9,126 nucleotides of DNA, taken from CAZOHN01 sp964579325. Lineage in GTDB: Bacteria; Pseudomonadota; Alphaproteobacteria; Rhodobacterales; Rhodobacteraceae. The stretch is taken from contig CAZOHN010000147.1 in NCBI GenBank assembly GCA_964579325.1, forward strand, positions 1-9,126, read 5' to 3'. Of the stretch, positions 1-7,003 are shown in pieces. Both the position numbers and the translations under genes were made by a program. Position 1 is the stretch's first letter; each line of letters begins with the position of its first letter. The notes beneath the pieces are model-generated. The model worked only from the letters and a program-made list of their open reading frames with translations. It was not told where the DNA came from and did no database searches.

Positions 1-1
1 G

Positions 2-26
2 GCGAGGGGGCCGTCTGCCCCCTCGC
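2..26. terminator. Perfect 10-bp hairpin at the left edge of the window
   Basis: The arms GCGAGGGGGC (2-11) and GCCCCCTCGC (17-26) are exact reverse complements around a 5-nt loop. No T-run follows on either strand, so a classical intrinsic terminator is uncertain. The sequence just after it (27-45, with CCCCGAGGATACTTGG) resembles, from memory, a motif often seen behind genes in Rhodobacteraceae, usually as CCCCGAGGATATTT. It probably marks the 3' end of a gene lying left of the window. Confidence 0.4.
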
Positions 27-260
27 GCTCCCCCGAGGATACTTGGGGTCGGAAGAAGGCGGGAGAATTCGGCTGCGGGTGCCGGACGCGCAGGGTGCGG
101 TCGGTTTGCGGTGTAAAGGCTGTGTACGCTCCCTGCACGGGCTGTGCAGGCCGCGACCGGCCTTGTTGCACGGGGCCTGCGTGCCGCGACTCGACTGGTT
201 GACGGCGCCGGCCTGAGGGTGGGGCCAGAGGGTGGCATTGACGCTTCCTTTACCCGCGCC
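27..260. other. Intergenic stretch without a recognisable gene
   Basis: About 230 bp lie between the edge hairpin and the dddP stop codon. The only open frame starts near 144 on the plus strand and is the left end of a long antisense shadow of the dddP cluster, with no protein signature. The stretch holds the hairpins described at 132-184 and two GAGGGTGG words around 214-236. No tRNA or other RNA gene was recognised. Confidence 0.6.
132..184 (-). terminator. Hairpin cluster downstream of dddP, possible transcript end
   Basis: Hairpins sit close together about 80-130 bp past the dddP stop. One is a perfect 7-bp stem CCTGCAC/GTGCAGG (132-138/144-150). Another is a 6-bp stem AGGCCG/CGGCCT (148-153/158-163), which overlaps the first and would compete with it. 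The third is a 5-bp stem GCACG/CGTGC (168-172/180-184). TGCACGGG occurs twice, at 134 and 167. No T-tract accompanies any of them, so a terminator role is only suggested by position. Confidence 0.25.
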
Positions 261-1604
261 TCAGTTCTCGCCCATCAGCGCGGCGTCGAAGGGGTAGCGC
301 GTGAGGTTCTCGGGTCCGCCTTCGGTGATCAGCACCTGGTCCTCGAGCTTGATCGAGAAGTCGCCGTCCTCGGGGCTGACCAGCGCCTCGACGCAGAGCA
401 TCATGCCGGGTTCGAGAACGTAGTCGAAGGCGCCGTCCTCGAAGCTGTCGGCATAGGTGATGAGCGGCCACTCGTCGCAGAGACCCACCCCGTGGAAGCG
501 GCAGCCGTACTTCTTGCGGTCGTATTCGGGGGCAAGCTGGTGGCCGCCGAAGGTGAGCTCGCGGAAGCTTACACCGGGGCGGAGGAGTTCCATGTTCGCG
601 GCGATGTGCTCGCGCGCGTGGCGGTAGGCCGAGACCATCGCGTTGCCGGGCGGACGGTCGCCGATCCACCAGGTGCGGGAGATGTCGACGCACATGCCGT
701 AGCAGCCGATCAGGTCGGTATCGAAGGCGACGATCTCGTTGTTCTGGATCACCCTTGGCCCGCATTCCTGAAACCACGGGCTGGTGCGGGGACCCGAGGC
801 GAGGAGCCGCGTCTCGATCCACTCGCCGCCGCGGCGGATGTTGCCGGCATGAAGCTCGGCCCAGACGTCGTCCTCGGTCATCCCGCCCTTCGGCACGCCC
901 GCCCGCGCCGCGGCCTCCATCTCGGCCACCGCCGCCTCGCAGGCGATGTTGGCGCAGCGCATCGCCGCGACCTCGTCGGGGCCCTTCACCGCACGGGTCT
1001 TCTCGGTCAGTTCCTCGCCCTCGACCACCTCGAAGCCCTCCGCCTCGAGCGCCCGCAGACCCCGCATCATGATCTTGTCGACAGCGAGCTTCCGCTCCCC
1101 CGGCGCATGGGTGCGCATCAGGTCGGCCACCTCGGCGGCGAAGAGCCTGGCTGCGTGGTCGGCCCGGTCGCCCCGATCGAAGTAGAAGAAATCCGCGCCC
1201 GAGCGCTGTTCGCGCACCAGCGGGTTGAATTTCGACAGGAACATCGCCGTCTTGAAGTCCCAGATCACCATGTAGCCGTCGGCGGTGATCAGCAGCGCCC
1301 GGAACGGGTTGTGGGTGTTCCACAGCTGCATGTTGGTGCTGTCGGTGGCGTAGCGGATGTTGAGCGGGTCGAAGAGGAGCAGGCCGCCGTAGCCGCGCGC
1401 GACGATGGCCTCGACCAGCCGCCGCCAGCGGTGCTCGCGCATCCGTGGCAGATCGGGGAGCGTCAGCCCGGCCGCGGCCCATTCGGCGAACGACAGCGGG
1501 GTCGGGCCGATCTCCATCCGGTCGTTGTCGTTGGGCGTTCCGTCGGCGAGGGTCGCGCCCCGGGTCGGGTCGATCTTGCGGCGATCGCGGTAGTGCTCTG
1601 TCAT
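261..1604 (-). CDS. dddP: DMSP lyase DddP (M24-fold metalloenzyme)
   Basis: This 447-aa protein is recognised as DddP, the cytoplasmic lyase that cleaves dimethylsulfoniopropionate to dimethyl sulfide and acrylate. It has the creatinase/M24 peptidase fold but acts as a lyase. The N-terminus (RKIDPTRGATL, TPNDND) and the stretches RYATDSTNMQLWN (84-96) and SGPRTSPWFQECGPRVIQ (270-287) match DddP as I remember it. The residues reported for roseobacter DddP fall at the same numbers: metal ligands Asp295 and Asp297 (DTD), Asp307 (CVDISR), His371, Glu406 and Glu421; proposed catalytic Asp377 (GLCDEW); and Tyr366. The length is normal for the family. The ATG at 1602-1604 follows a strong GGAGGA six bases upstream. 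It is the last gene of a probable three-gene operon, 87 bp after the second paralogous membrane protein. Nothing suggests damage. Confidence 0.96.
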   Translation of the reverse strand: MTEHYRDRRKIDPTRGATLADGTPNDNDRMEIGPTPLSFAEWAAAGLTLPDLPRMREHRWRRLVEAIVARGYGGLLLFDPLNIRYATDSTNMQLWNTHNPFRALLITADGYMVIWDFKTAMFLSKFNPLVREQRSGADFFYFDRGDRADHAARLFAAEVADLMRTHAPGERKLAVDKIMMRGLRALEAEGFEVVEGEELTEKTRAVKGPDEVAAMRCANIACEAAVAEMEAAARAGVPKGGMTEDDVWAELHAGNIRRGGEWIETRLLASGPRTSPWFQECGPRVIQNNEIVAFDTDLIGCYGMCVDISRTWWIGDRPPGNAMVSAYRHAREHIAANMELLRPGVSFRELTFGGHQLAPEYDRKKYGCRFHGVGLCDEWPLITYADSFEDGAFDYVLEPGMMLCVEALVSPEDGDFSIKLEDQVLITEGGPENLTRYPFDAALMGEN

Positions 1605-1671
1605 GGCCGGTCCTCCGGGCCCAAGGATCGGGCGAGAGGCGGGCGCTCCGCGCGCCGGGATGCGACGCGCG

Positions 1672-1690
1672 GTCCTGTCGTTTTCAGGAC
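1672..1690 (-). promoter_or_regulatory. Hairpin directly behind the second paralogue's stop, upstream of dddP
   Basis: GTCCTG (1672-1677) and CAGGAC (1685-1690) pair perfectly around a 7-nt loop, two bases beyond the stop codon at 1692-1694. A GC-rich hairpin (GCGCG/CGCGC) can form further on toward dddP. There is no U-run in the minus-strand transcript. It could be a processing or stabilising element or a weak attenuator that sets dddP expression relative to the upstream genes. The structure is seen; the role is inferred. Confidence 0.3.
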
Positions 1691-1691
1691 G

Positions 1692-3080
1692 TCAGCGGAT
1701 CGACGCCACGGCGAGAAGATCGCCCAGCGGCAGCAGATCGGGCAGCAGGACAGCCGCGCCCGCGAGGGCGGCGAGGATCATGGCGCCCGGCATCGGCCCG
1801 CGCAGGAAGGTGGCGATCCCGAGCGCGATGCCGGCGACCGGGGCAAGGGCCGTGAGCGCGACGGCCGCGACGTAGTAGCGGATGCGCGGCTGTTCGGGGT
1901 CGGGGGTGAAGAGGCGCGCGAGCAGGGCGTTCGCGGCCGGGCCAGGCTCGCGGTCGGCGCCGAAGGAAAGCCCGTCGAGCGAGACCTCTGCCGTGGGGGC
2001 CGCAGGGTCGGCGAGGCGAGGGGGTGCGCTTCCGAGCAGGGTGTCGCGCCGCAAGTCGCCATAGCCCGCGGCGGGGGGCGCGTCACCGACGGCGGTCGGC
2101 TGCGGAATCTTGACGGGAGGCACGGGCGGGATCGCGACGTCCGGACGCGGCGGGGCGGCTGTGGCCTTGGCCGCGGCGCGCAGGTCGGAGAAGCGGGCCG
2201 GGCCTTCGCGGCGCGCGGCCTTGGGCTCGATCCGGATCGAGATCGACCCCTTGGGATAGGTCGCGTCGGGCGCGCCGAAGGCGAGGCGGAAGTCGCTCGT
2301 CTCGTCGAAGTTGCCCCTCAGGCCATCGGTGAGCGTCTTGCCTTCGAGATGCTTGAGGATCAGGAAATCGACAAGCGGCACCATCTCGCGCATCGAGCGC
2401 CAGGTGGGTTCGAGGATCAAGGTCCTGCCCACGAAGAGGTCGGAGGCGCGCGAGACGAATCCCAGCAACATGCGGCCCTCCTCGTCCTTTCCGGGCGAGA
2501 AGTAGGCCGGGTGGGTGAGGAGCGTCACGGGAAAAGACACGTTCTCGCTGAGCTTCGGGATGCTCTGCGGGCGGTGCAGGGTGTCGGACTGGCACCAGTG
2601 GATGAGGCTCGCCGCCGGCGTCGCCATGTCGAGGATGACGCGCACGGCCGCATGGAGCACCCGGATCTTCGTGAGGAAATCGGCGGGTGTGCGGTCGTCG
2701 GGCAGGCCGACCTTCTGCATGGCGTCGAGCATCTCGGGCGTCATGTGCATCGGCCCGTCGCCCACGGTCAGAAAGATGTTGCCGGTGTGTCCGAGGACAC
2801 GCGCCGCGAGGTCCTTTCCGGATGCCTTGGTATGGGCCGAGGCCAGGGTCGATCGGAACCCCTCGGGGTTCAGCGCGGTGGGGTTCAGCGACACGATGAG
2901 GTAGAGGTCGGGCGTGTTGAACATCGCGAAGTTCGGCCCGTTGGCATTGGTCATCCGCAGCGCGGTGCCGGTGCCGGCGAGGGCTGCGTTGACCCGCTCG
3001 ATGAAGGCGGGGAACGGCGGTGCCGCATATGGCGCGTCGTAGAGGATCGCGGCGTCGAGGTTGGCAAGTGCGGTCGTCAT
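1692..3080 (-). CDS. Membrane-anchored protein of unknown function, paralogue of the next upstream gene (DUF4261-like N-terminal domain?)
   Basis: This 462-aa protein has no function I can name. Residues 1-285 form a compact domain starting NLDAAILYDAP, with HWCQSDTLH (161-169), THPAYFSP (189-196), GFVSRASDLFVGRTLILEP (207-225) and a basic-strand end SISIRIEP (279-286). Residues about 290-388 are a Pro/Ala-rich linker. Then come FTPDPEQ (391-397) and two hydrophobic segments, about 403-425 and 433-458, joined by FLRGPMP. No signal peptide is seen, so the N-terminal domain is probably cytoplasmic. The order of conserved blocks recalls DUF4261 proteins, but this is from memory and weak. The 542-aa product encoded upstream shares the same architecture and motifs. 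The ATG at 3078-3080 has GAGAGG six bases before it. The 45-bp gap to the upstream gene and 87 bp to dddP support cotranscription. Confidence 0.85.
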   Translation of the reverse strand: MTTALANLDAAILYDAPYAAPPFPAFIERVNAALAGTGTALRMTNANGPNFAMFNTPDLYLIVSLNPTALNPEGFRSTLASAHTKASGKDLAARVLGHTGNIFLTVGDGPMHMTPEMLDAMQKVGLPDDRTPADFLTKIRVLHAAVRVILDMATPAASLIHWCQSDTLHRPQSIPKLSENVSFPVTLLTHPAYFSPGKDEEGRMLLGFVSRASDLFVGRTLILEPTWRSMREMVPLVDFLILKHLEGKTLTDGLRGNFDETSDFRLAFGAPDATYPKGSISIRIEPKAARREGPARFSDLRAAAKATAAPPRPDVAIPPVPPVKIPQPTAVGDAPPAAGYGDLRRDTLLGSAPPRLADPAAPTAEVSLDGLSFGADREPGPAANALLARLFTPDPEQPRIRYYVAAVALTALAPVAGIALGIATFLRGPMPGAMILAALAGAAVLLPDLLPLGDLLAVASIR

Positions 3081-3125
3081 CGTGGGCCTCTCGGCGGGGG
3101 CGGGACTTGGGCCGTTGGGGGGCGG

Positions 3126-4754
3126 TCAGAACGCGAAGGCCTGGCCGGCGATGACCTGGATGGCGAGGCTGCCCAGGCCGATGGCCACCGCGAGCGCGGT
3201 GAGCTTGGGCAGGGGGCCGCGGAACAGGGTGGCGACGAAGAGAACGAAGCCGAGGACGGGAATCACGAGAAACAGCAGGCCCGCGATGGCCAGGTGGCGG
3301 ACCGTCGATTGCTCGGGGTCGGGGGTGTAGAACTCGCGCAGGTTGCGCGGCCAGATCGCGCGCAGCCAGCGCCGCGCGGGGCGCGGTTGCGGCGCGGCGG
3401 CGGCTGCGGGATCGGCGTCGGGCACGAGGACCGGCGGAGCGGAGGCCGATCGCGCCCCGATCGCGTCGATGTTCTGGCTGGAGTAGTTGTCGGGATCGGA
3501 GAACGCCCGGTGGGCCGGAATGCGCGGCCTCGAGGCGGGCGAGACGTCGGCGGCTTCGGATGGGTCGGCGGGGGGGGCCGCCACTTGGGGAGCCGGCTCC
3601 GTGCTCAGCATCAGCGCGATGGCGCTGTCGGTTGCGGCCCAGTCGGGCGCGGGCGCCTGCCGCTCCTGAAGCGTGGAGCGGGACGGCGGGCGCCGGTCGA
3701 AGGTCGCAGGCGGAGCGGCGATCGGGCTGGGGCGCGGGACATCCGCCGTTGCCATCGCGGGGGACTGCGGGGCGACCCTTTCGGATTTCACGTGCCTCGG
3801 TGCCAGATCCGACGTCGGCCCGCGCCCGGGGGCGGCCTCCGTGCCGTCTTCGGTCTTGGCTTCGGTCTTGGCTTCGGTCGCGGCTTCGGATGTGGTCCCG
3901 GACGCGGAGGCCGTACCGCCCGGGTCCTGTTCCAGTCGTATCAGAATGCGGCCCGGGGCACCGGCGCTGCCCGGCGCGTGCGCCAGCCGGACCGTTCCGG
4001 CGGCGCCGGCCGGCAGGGCCGCGCCGTCGTCGAGGTCGATCTCGCCTGTCGCATAGGCCTCGACCAGGTAGTCGACCAGAGCCTTCAGGCTGCCGGGATT
4101 GCGTGTGCTCGGCTCGACCACGAGGCGGCTTTCGCAGAACACTTCCGAGCCCACGGCCTCGAACCCGACCGACGGACGCCCGTTCGGCCCGGGCGGGCCG
4201 GTGAAGTAGCGCGGATGGCTGACGAGGACGGCCGGGAACGGGCGTGCCAGTGTCCGGCGGAAGGCATCGGCGGTGTGCAGCGTGTCGGACTGCCGCCAGT
4301 GGACCACCTCGGGTTCGTCGTCCACGAGGTCGAGGATCACGCCGATCGCGCGATGCAGAAGCACCACGGCAAGGACCGGGTCGTCGGGCCGGGTCGCGTC
4401 GCCGGGACCGGTGACGGACAGGGTGATGCTGCCTCTGTGGGCCGCGACGCGACCGGCATGGTCGACCTTTGTCAGGCGCGTGTGCGGTGAGCGGATCGCC
4501 GCGAGAAAGCCCTCCATGGGCTGGGGCTGGCTCGAGAAGGTGATCTCGAGGTCCGCCGCCTCGCAGGCAAGAGCCATGCGCCCGTCCAGGCGCCCCTCCG
4601 CGCACGCGTCCGCACCCGTCTCGACGGCTTCGAGCGTCACGTCGGCATCGCCGAGCAACGCATTCAACTGCGCGACCAGATGTCTGCGGAGCGGGGCCTC
4701 CTGCGGCGTGTCGTAAAGCAGGACGGCGGAAAACAGTGGCAGCGGATCGGACAT
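3126..4754 (-). CDS. Membrane-anchored protein of unknown function, first gene of the dddP cluster, paralogue of the following gene
   Basis: This 542-aa protein is the longer of two tandem paralogues. The N-terminal domain (1-275) begins FSAVLLYDTP and carries VHWRQSDTLH (151-160), SHPRYFTGP (179-187), GFEAVGSEVFCESRLVVEP (197-215) and RILIRLEQ (269-276), each aligning with a block of the downstream protein. Residues about 280-475 are a long low-complexity Pro/Ala/Thr linker that includes an AKTE tandem repeat. FYTPDPEQ (475-482) leads into two membrane segments, about 487-510 and 517-537, separated by FRGPLP. No enzyme motif was recognised. An ATG at 5000 would extend the frame, but it overlaps the divergent DUF3445 gene. 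The ATG at 4752-4754 starts at the point that aligns with the paralogue's N-terminus, though its ribosome site (GAAGG very close to the ATG) is poor. A run of eight C in the coding strand (3570-3577) lies in the linker. Confidence 0.85.
   Translation of the reverse strand: MSDPLPLFSAVLLYDTPQEAPLRRHLVAQLNALLGDADVTLEAVETGADACAEGRLDGRMALACEAADLEITFSSQPQPMEGFLAAIRSPHTRLTKVDHAGRVAAHRGSITLSVTGPGDATRPDDPVLAVVLLHRAIGVILDLVDDEPEVVHWRQSDTLHTADAFRRTLARPFPAVLVSHPRYFTGPPGPNGRPSVGFEAVGSEVFCESRLVVEPSTRNPGSLKALVDYLVEAYATGEIDLDDGAALPAGAAGTVRLAHAPGSAGAPGRILIRLEQDPGGTASASGTTSEAATEAKTEAKTEDGTEAAPGRGPTSDLAPRHVKSERVAPQSPAMATADVPRPSPIAAPPATFDRRPPSRSTLQERQAPAPDWAATDSAIALMLSTEPAPQVAAPPADPSEAADVSPASRPRIPAHRAFSDPDNYSSQNIDAIGARSASAPPVLVPDADPAAAAAPQPRPARRWLRAIWPRNLREFYTPDPEQSTVRHLAIAGLLFLVIPVLGFVLFVATLFRGPLPKLTALAVAIGLGSLAIQVIAGQAFAF
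3570..3577 (-). repeat. C8 homopolymer inside a coding linker
   Basis: Eight consecutive G on the plus strand read as eight C in the coding strand, encoding Ala-Pro-Pro-Ala in the linker (around residue 393-395 of the 542-aa protein). Homopolymers of this length are prone to slippage. A shift here would remove the two membrane segments and leave the N-terminal domain soluble. The frame is intact in this sequence. Confidence 0.6.
3848..3889 (-). repeat. 12-bp tandem repeat, about 3.5 copies, coding for EAKT-type repeats
   Basis: Units CTTCGGTCTTGG (3848-3859), an identical copy (3860-3871), CTTCGGTCGCGG (3872-3883) and a half copy CTTCGG (3884-3889) follow head to tail. On the coding strand they give EAATEAKTEAKTE, a charged low-complexity stretch in the linker of the 542-aa protein. 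Copy number is likely variable between strains, changing linker length by four residues per unit. Confidence 0.85.
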
Positions 4755-4926
4755 GACCTTCGGGTCCCCGTGTCGGGAGTTCCCCTGCAGAATTGTTGTC
4801 CACTTGGTCGAAAATCGGGCTGCAAGGGGGTCATTTTCGCGAAGCATGACCGGTAACCGGCCAAGATTGCGCCGAATTTCGGCCTCGCCCTTCCGGGTTG
4901 CCATGATTTCGGCTAGGTCTGGCCCG
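4755..4926. promoter_or_regulatory. Divergent intergenic control region
   Basis: These 172 bp separate the divergently read dddP cluster (minus) and DUF3445 gene (plus), so promoters for both should lie here. The stretch is less GC-rich than the flanking genes and contains the palindrome TTCGCGAA (4836-4843) and the near-palindrome CCGGTAACCGG (4850-4860), either of which could be an operator. No convincing -35/-10 pair was identified on either strand. The palindromes are seen; the regulatory role is inferred from gene orientation. Confidence 0.45.
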
Positions 4927-5715
4927 ATGGCCCCCGTGTTGCAGACCCGCTTGCCCGTCCTGCCCTGGATGGATCCCCGGATGACCCGCCTGCCGGGCAT
5001 CCTGCCACTCGACCCTGCCGACTGGCTGGTCGTCGACGAGGCACATGCCGGGCAGATGGCACTCCGCGACCGGCTGATCGCCGAGCGGCCGACGGAAGTA
5101 CACAGGCTGCTGCCCGAAGCGGCCCCGGCGGCGGCGGAGCTCTGCGACGTCGTTCTCGCCGCCCTTCCCGGGCTCGGCTACCGGATCGGTGGCGGCGCGG
5201 CCACGCGGCCCGACGGGGTGACGGTCTCGCTCGATCCCGCCGCGCCGCTCCTGACGCTCGGGCGGCTGCTGCAGGAGGACTTCTGCCTGATGGAGGCGGG
5301 CGAGGCGGGCCACGTGCTCACCGGGGCGATCCTGTGCTTTCCGGCGTCCTGGACGCTGGCGGAGAAGATCGGCAAGCCGCTGCTGCCGATCCACGGGCCG
5401 GTGCCGCGCTATGACGAGGGCGTGGCCGCGCGCGTGCAGCGGCTGTTCGACGCCATCGCGCCCGAACGTCCGCTGTGGCGGATGAACTATCACCCCTACG
5501 CGTCCGCAGACCTCTTCCACCCGCGTCGCGAGAACGATCCGCGCCCGCGTCCCAGCGGCCCCGCGCCGGTCATCCGCTGTGAGCGGCAATGCCTTCTGCG
5601 CCTGCCGCGCACCCGCGCGGTGGTGTTCTCGATCCACACCTATGTCGTGGCGATGGAGAGCTTGCCCGCCGAGGCCCGCGCCGCGCTGGACGCGGGATCG
5701 AAGGTCGAGACCTAG
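4927..5715 (+). CDS. DUF3445 / heme-dependent oxidative N-demethylase-like protein
   Basis: This 262-aa protein belongs to the DUF3445 family, related to the subunit of heme-dependent oxidative N-demethylase that oxidatively removes methyl groups from secondary amines such as dimethylamine. Diagnostic stretches are LLQEDFCLM (114-122), CFPASWTLAEKIGKPL (137-152) followed by IHGPVP (155-160), WRMNYHPY (184-191), and RQCLLRLPRTRAVVFSIHTY (220-239). The other genes of a dimethylamine monooxygenase operon are not next to it, so its substrate is unknown. The ATG at 4927 is preceded by AGGT about nine bases away; an ATG at 4903 is possible but has no ribosome site, and the one at 4753 lies outside the gene. 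It diverges from the dddP cluster, and its TAG stop overlaps the convergent benE stop. Confidence 0.88.
   Translation: MAPVLQTRLPVLPWMDPRMTRLPGILPLDPADWLVVDEAHAGQMALRDRLIAERPTEVHRLLPEAAPAAAELCDVVLAALPGLGYRIGGGAATRPDGVTVSLDPAAPLLTLGRLLQEDFCLMEAGEAGHVLTGAILCFPASWTLAEKIGKPLLPIHGPVPRYDEGVAARVQRLFDAIAPERPLWRMNYHPYASADLFHPRRENDPRPRPSGPAPVIRCERQCLLRLPRTRAVVFSIHTYVVAMESLPAEARAALDAGSKVET
5712..5715. other. Shared CTAG: overlapping stop codons of two convergent genes
   Basis: The palindrome CTAG supplies TAG to the plus-strand DUF3445 gene (5713-5715) and TAG to the minus-strand benE (5714-5712). There is no intergenic space, and no separate terminator can lie between the two transcripts, so their 3' ends must overlap in antisense. 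Confidence 0.85.
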
Positions 5716-6854
5716 CGCCGCAGCCGGTCGAGCCCGAGGACGGCAAGCCCCGCGACAAGGCCCCAGAACGCCGCCCCGATGCCGAGCGCGCCGACGCCTG
5801 AGGCGGTGACGAAAAGCGTGACGGCGGCGGGAAAGCGGGTGGCGGGCGGCTCGAAGGCGCCGGCCGCGGCGCCGAGGAACGGGGCGATGAGCGCAAGTCC
5901 CGCCACCGCCGCGACGATGCCGGGCGGCATGGCGAGGATGACCGCAACCAGCGCCGCGCCCGCAAGCCCGAAGGCACCCCAGACGGCCGCATAGGCAAGG
6001 CCCACGACCCAGCGGCGGTCGCGGTCGGGGTGCACCTCGGGGCCGAGGCAGATCGCGGCGGTGATCGCGGCCATGTTGACGGTATGCGCCCCGAACAGCG
6101 CCGCGCCCGCCGAAACCAACCCGGAGACGCCGAGTGCGCGGGCCACCGGCGGCTCGTAGCCTGCCGCGCGCAGCACCGCGAAGCCCGGCAGGTTCTGCGA
6201 GGCCATCGTCACAAGGTAGAGCGGCAGGCCGAGGCCGATCAGGACGCCCGCGTCGAAGACCGGCGGGATCAGGACGAAGGGCAGCGGCTCGAAGGCGAGG
6301 GCGGGGAGGTCGGCGCCGCCCGGCCCGAAAGCCAGCGGAAGCGCGAGCGCCAGCGCGGCGAGCGTGGCATAGACCGGGTTCCACAGGCGCACCGCCAGGA
6401 ACACCGCGACAAGGGGCAGGATCATCGCCGGGTCCGCCCCCGCGGCCCGGGCAAGCGCCATGCAGAAGGGCAGCAGCACCCCCGCCAGCATCGCCGAGGC
6501 CACCGCCGAGGGGATCGCGGCCACGAGGCGGCCGAGCGGCGGCAGCGCTCCGGTCAGCGCGATGAGGAGGCCCGCGGCGATGAAGGCGCCCACCGCCTCG
6601 GGCAGCGCAACGCCCGACGAGGCCGCGATCAGCGCCGCACCGGGCGTCGACCAGGCCAGCACCACGGGAACGCGCGTCCATGCGGAGAGAAGCCCCGAGC
6701 CGACGGCCTTCGCCCAGCAGACCGCCGCGACCCAGCTCGCCGTTTCCGCCGGTCCCGCGCCCACCGCCTGCGCCGCCGCGAGCACAAGCGCGATGGTCGA
6801 GCCATAGCCCACCAGCGCCGCCACCAGCGCCGCCGAGATCACCGACGCCCGCAT
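5712..6854 (-). CDS. benE: BenE-family benzoate/H+ symporter
   Basis: This 380-aa inner-membrane protein is almost wholly hydrophobic, with roughly 11-12 membrane segments. Family signatures are AWSTPGAALIA (67-77), SQNLPGFAVLRAAGYEPP (219-236), HTVNMAAITAAICLGPEVH (257-275) and FWGLVAGLAVLG (363-374). BenE proteins import benzoate or related aromatic acids with protons, but no aromatic-degradation genes lie nearby, so the real substrate may differ. The ATG at 6852-6854 has AAGGAG eight bases upstream. The frame stays open to 7091, but that extension is low-complexity and precedes the ribosome site. A weak promoter candidate is TTGCCT (6906-6911) and TAGGGC (6883-6888), spaced 17 bp on the minus strand. 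The gene converges on the DUF3445 gene. Confidence 0.9.
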   Translation of the reverse strand: MRASVISAALVAALVGYGSTIALVLAAAQAVGAGPAETASWVAAVCWAKAVGSGLLSAWTRVPVVLAWSTPGAALIAASSGVALPEAVGAFIAAGLLIALTGALPPLGRLVAAIPSAVASAMLAGVLLPFCMALARAAGADPAMILPLVAVFLAVRLWNPVYATLAALALALPLAFGPGGADLPALAFEPLPFVLIPPVFDAGVLIGLGLPLYLVTMASQNLPGFAVLRAAGYEPPVARALGVSGLVSAGAALFGAHTVNMAAITAAICLGPEVHPDRDRRWVVGLAYAAVWGAFGLAGAALVAVILAMPPGIVAAVAGLALIAPFLGAAAGAFEPPATRFPAAVTLFVTASGVGALGIGAAFWGLVAGLAVLGLDRLRR

Positions 6855-7003
6855 GCCCCCGGCTCCTTCGCCACCCGCGCCCGCCCTATCCGCCCCCGCG
6901 CCCCGAGGCAAGCCATCCCGCAAACCGCCCCCTGCACCCCACCCGCTCCCCGTCCGTCGGGTGCGCTTCAGCACAGTGTCACCCCCCAGACCCGCCGCTT
7001 CGC
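6855..7003. other. benE upstream region up to the Rhs remnant
   Basis: About 150 bp of C-rich sequence lie between the benE start and the first Rhs repeat. All frames through it are low-complexity and belong to shadow ORFs. It should hold the benE promoter on the minus strand. Nothing here resembles the Rhs core upstream of the second repeat copy, so the left boundary of the Rhs material is close to 7004. Confidence 0.5.

Noticed and set aside
3848..3889. CRISPR-like repeat
   Set aside because: The 12-bp units are contiguous without spacers and encode an in-frame low-complexity linker.
144..4490. Plus-strand open frame of 1448 codons
   Set aside because: It is antisense to dddP and both membrane paralogues, and rich in Arg, Gly, Ala and His with no domain. 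It exists because high-GC codons leave few stops on the opposite strand.
2083..4803. Minus-strand open frame of 906 codons across both paralogues
   Set aside because: It is an out-of-frame shadow with an Arg/Pro-rich composition; the true frames have recognisable mutually aligned proteins.
4755..5000. N-terminal extension of the 542-aa protein to an ATG at 5000
   Set aside because: It would overlap the divergent DUF3445 coding region, and similarity to the paralogue begins only at the ATG at 4754.
4831..6681. Minus-strand open frame of 616 codons over the DUF3445 gene and benE
   Set aside because: It is an Arg/Gly/Ala-rich shadow, antisense to a clear DUF3445 protein and out of frame with a clear BenE protein.
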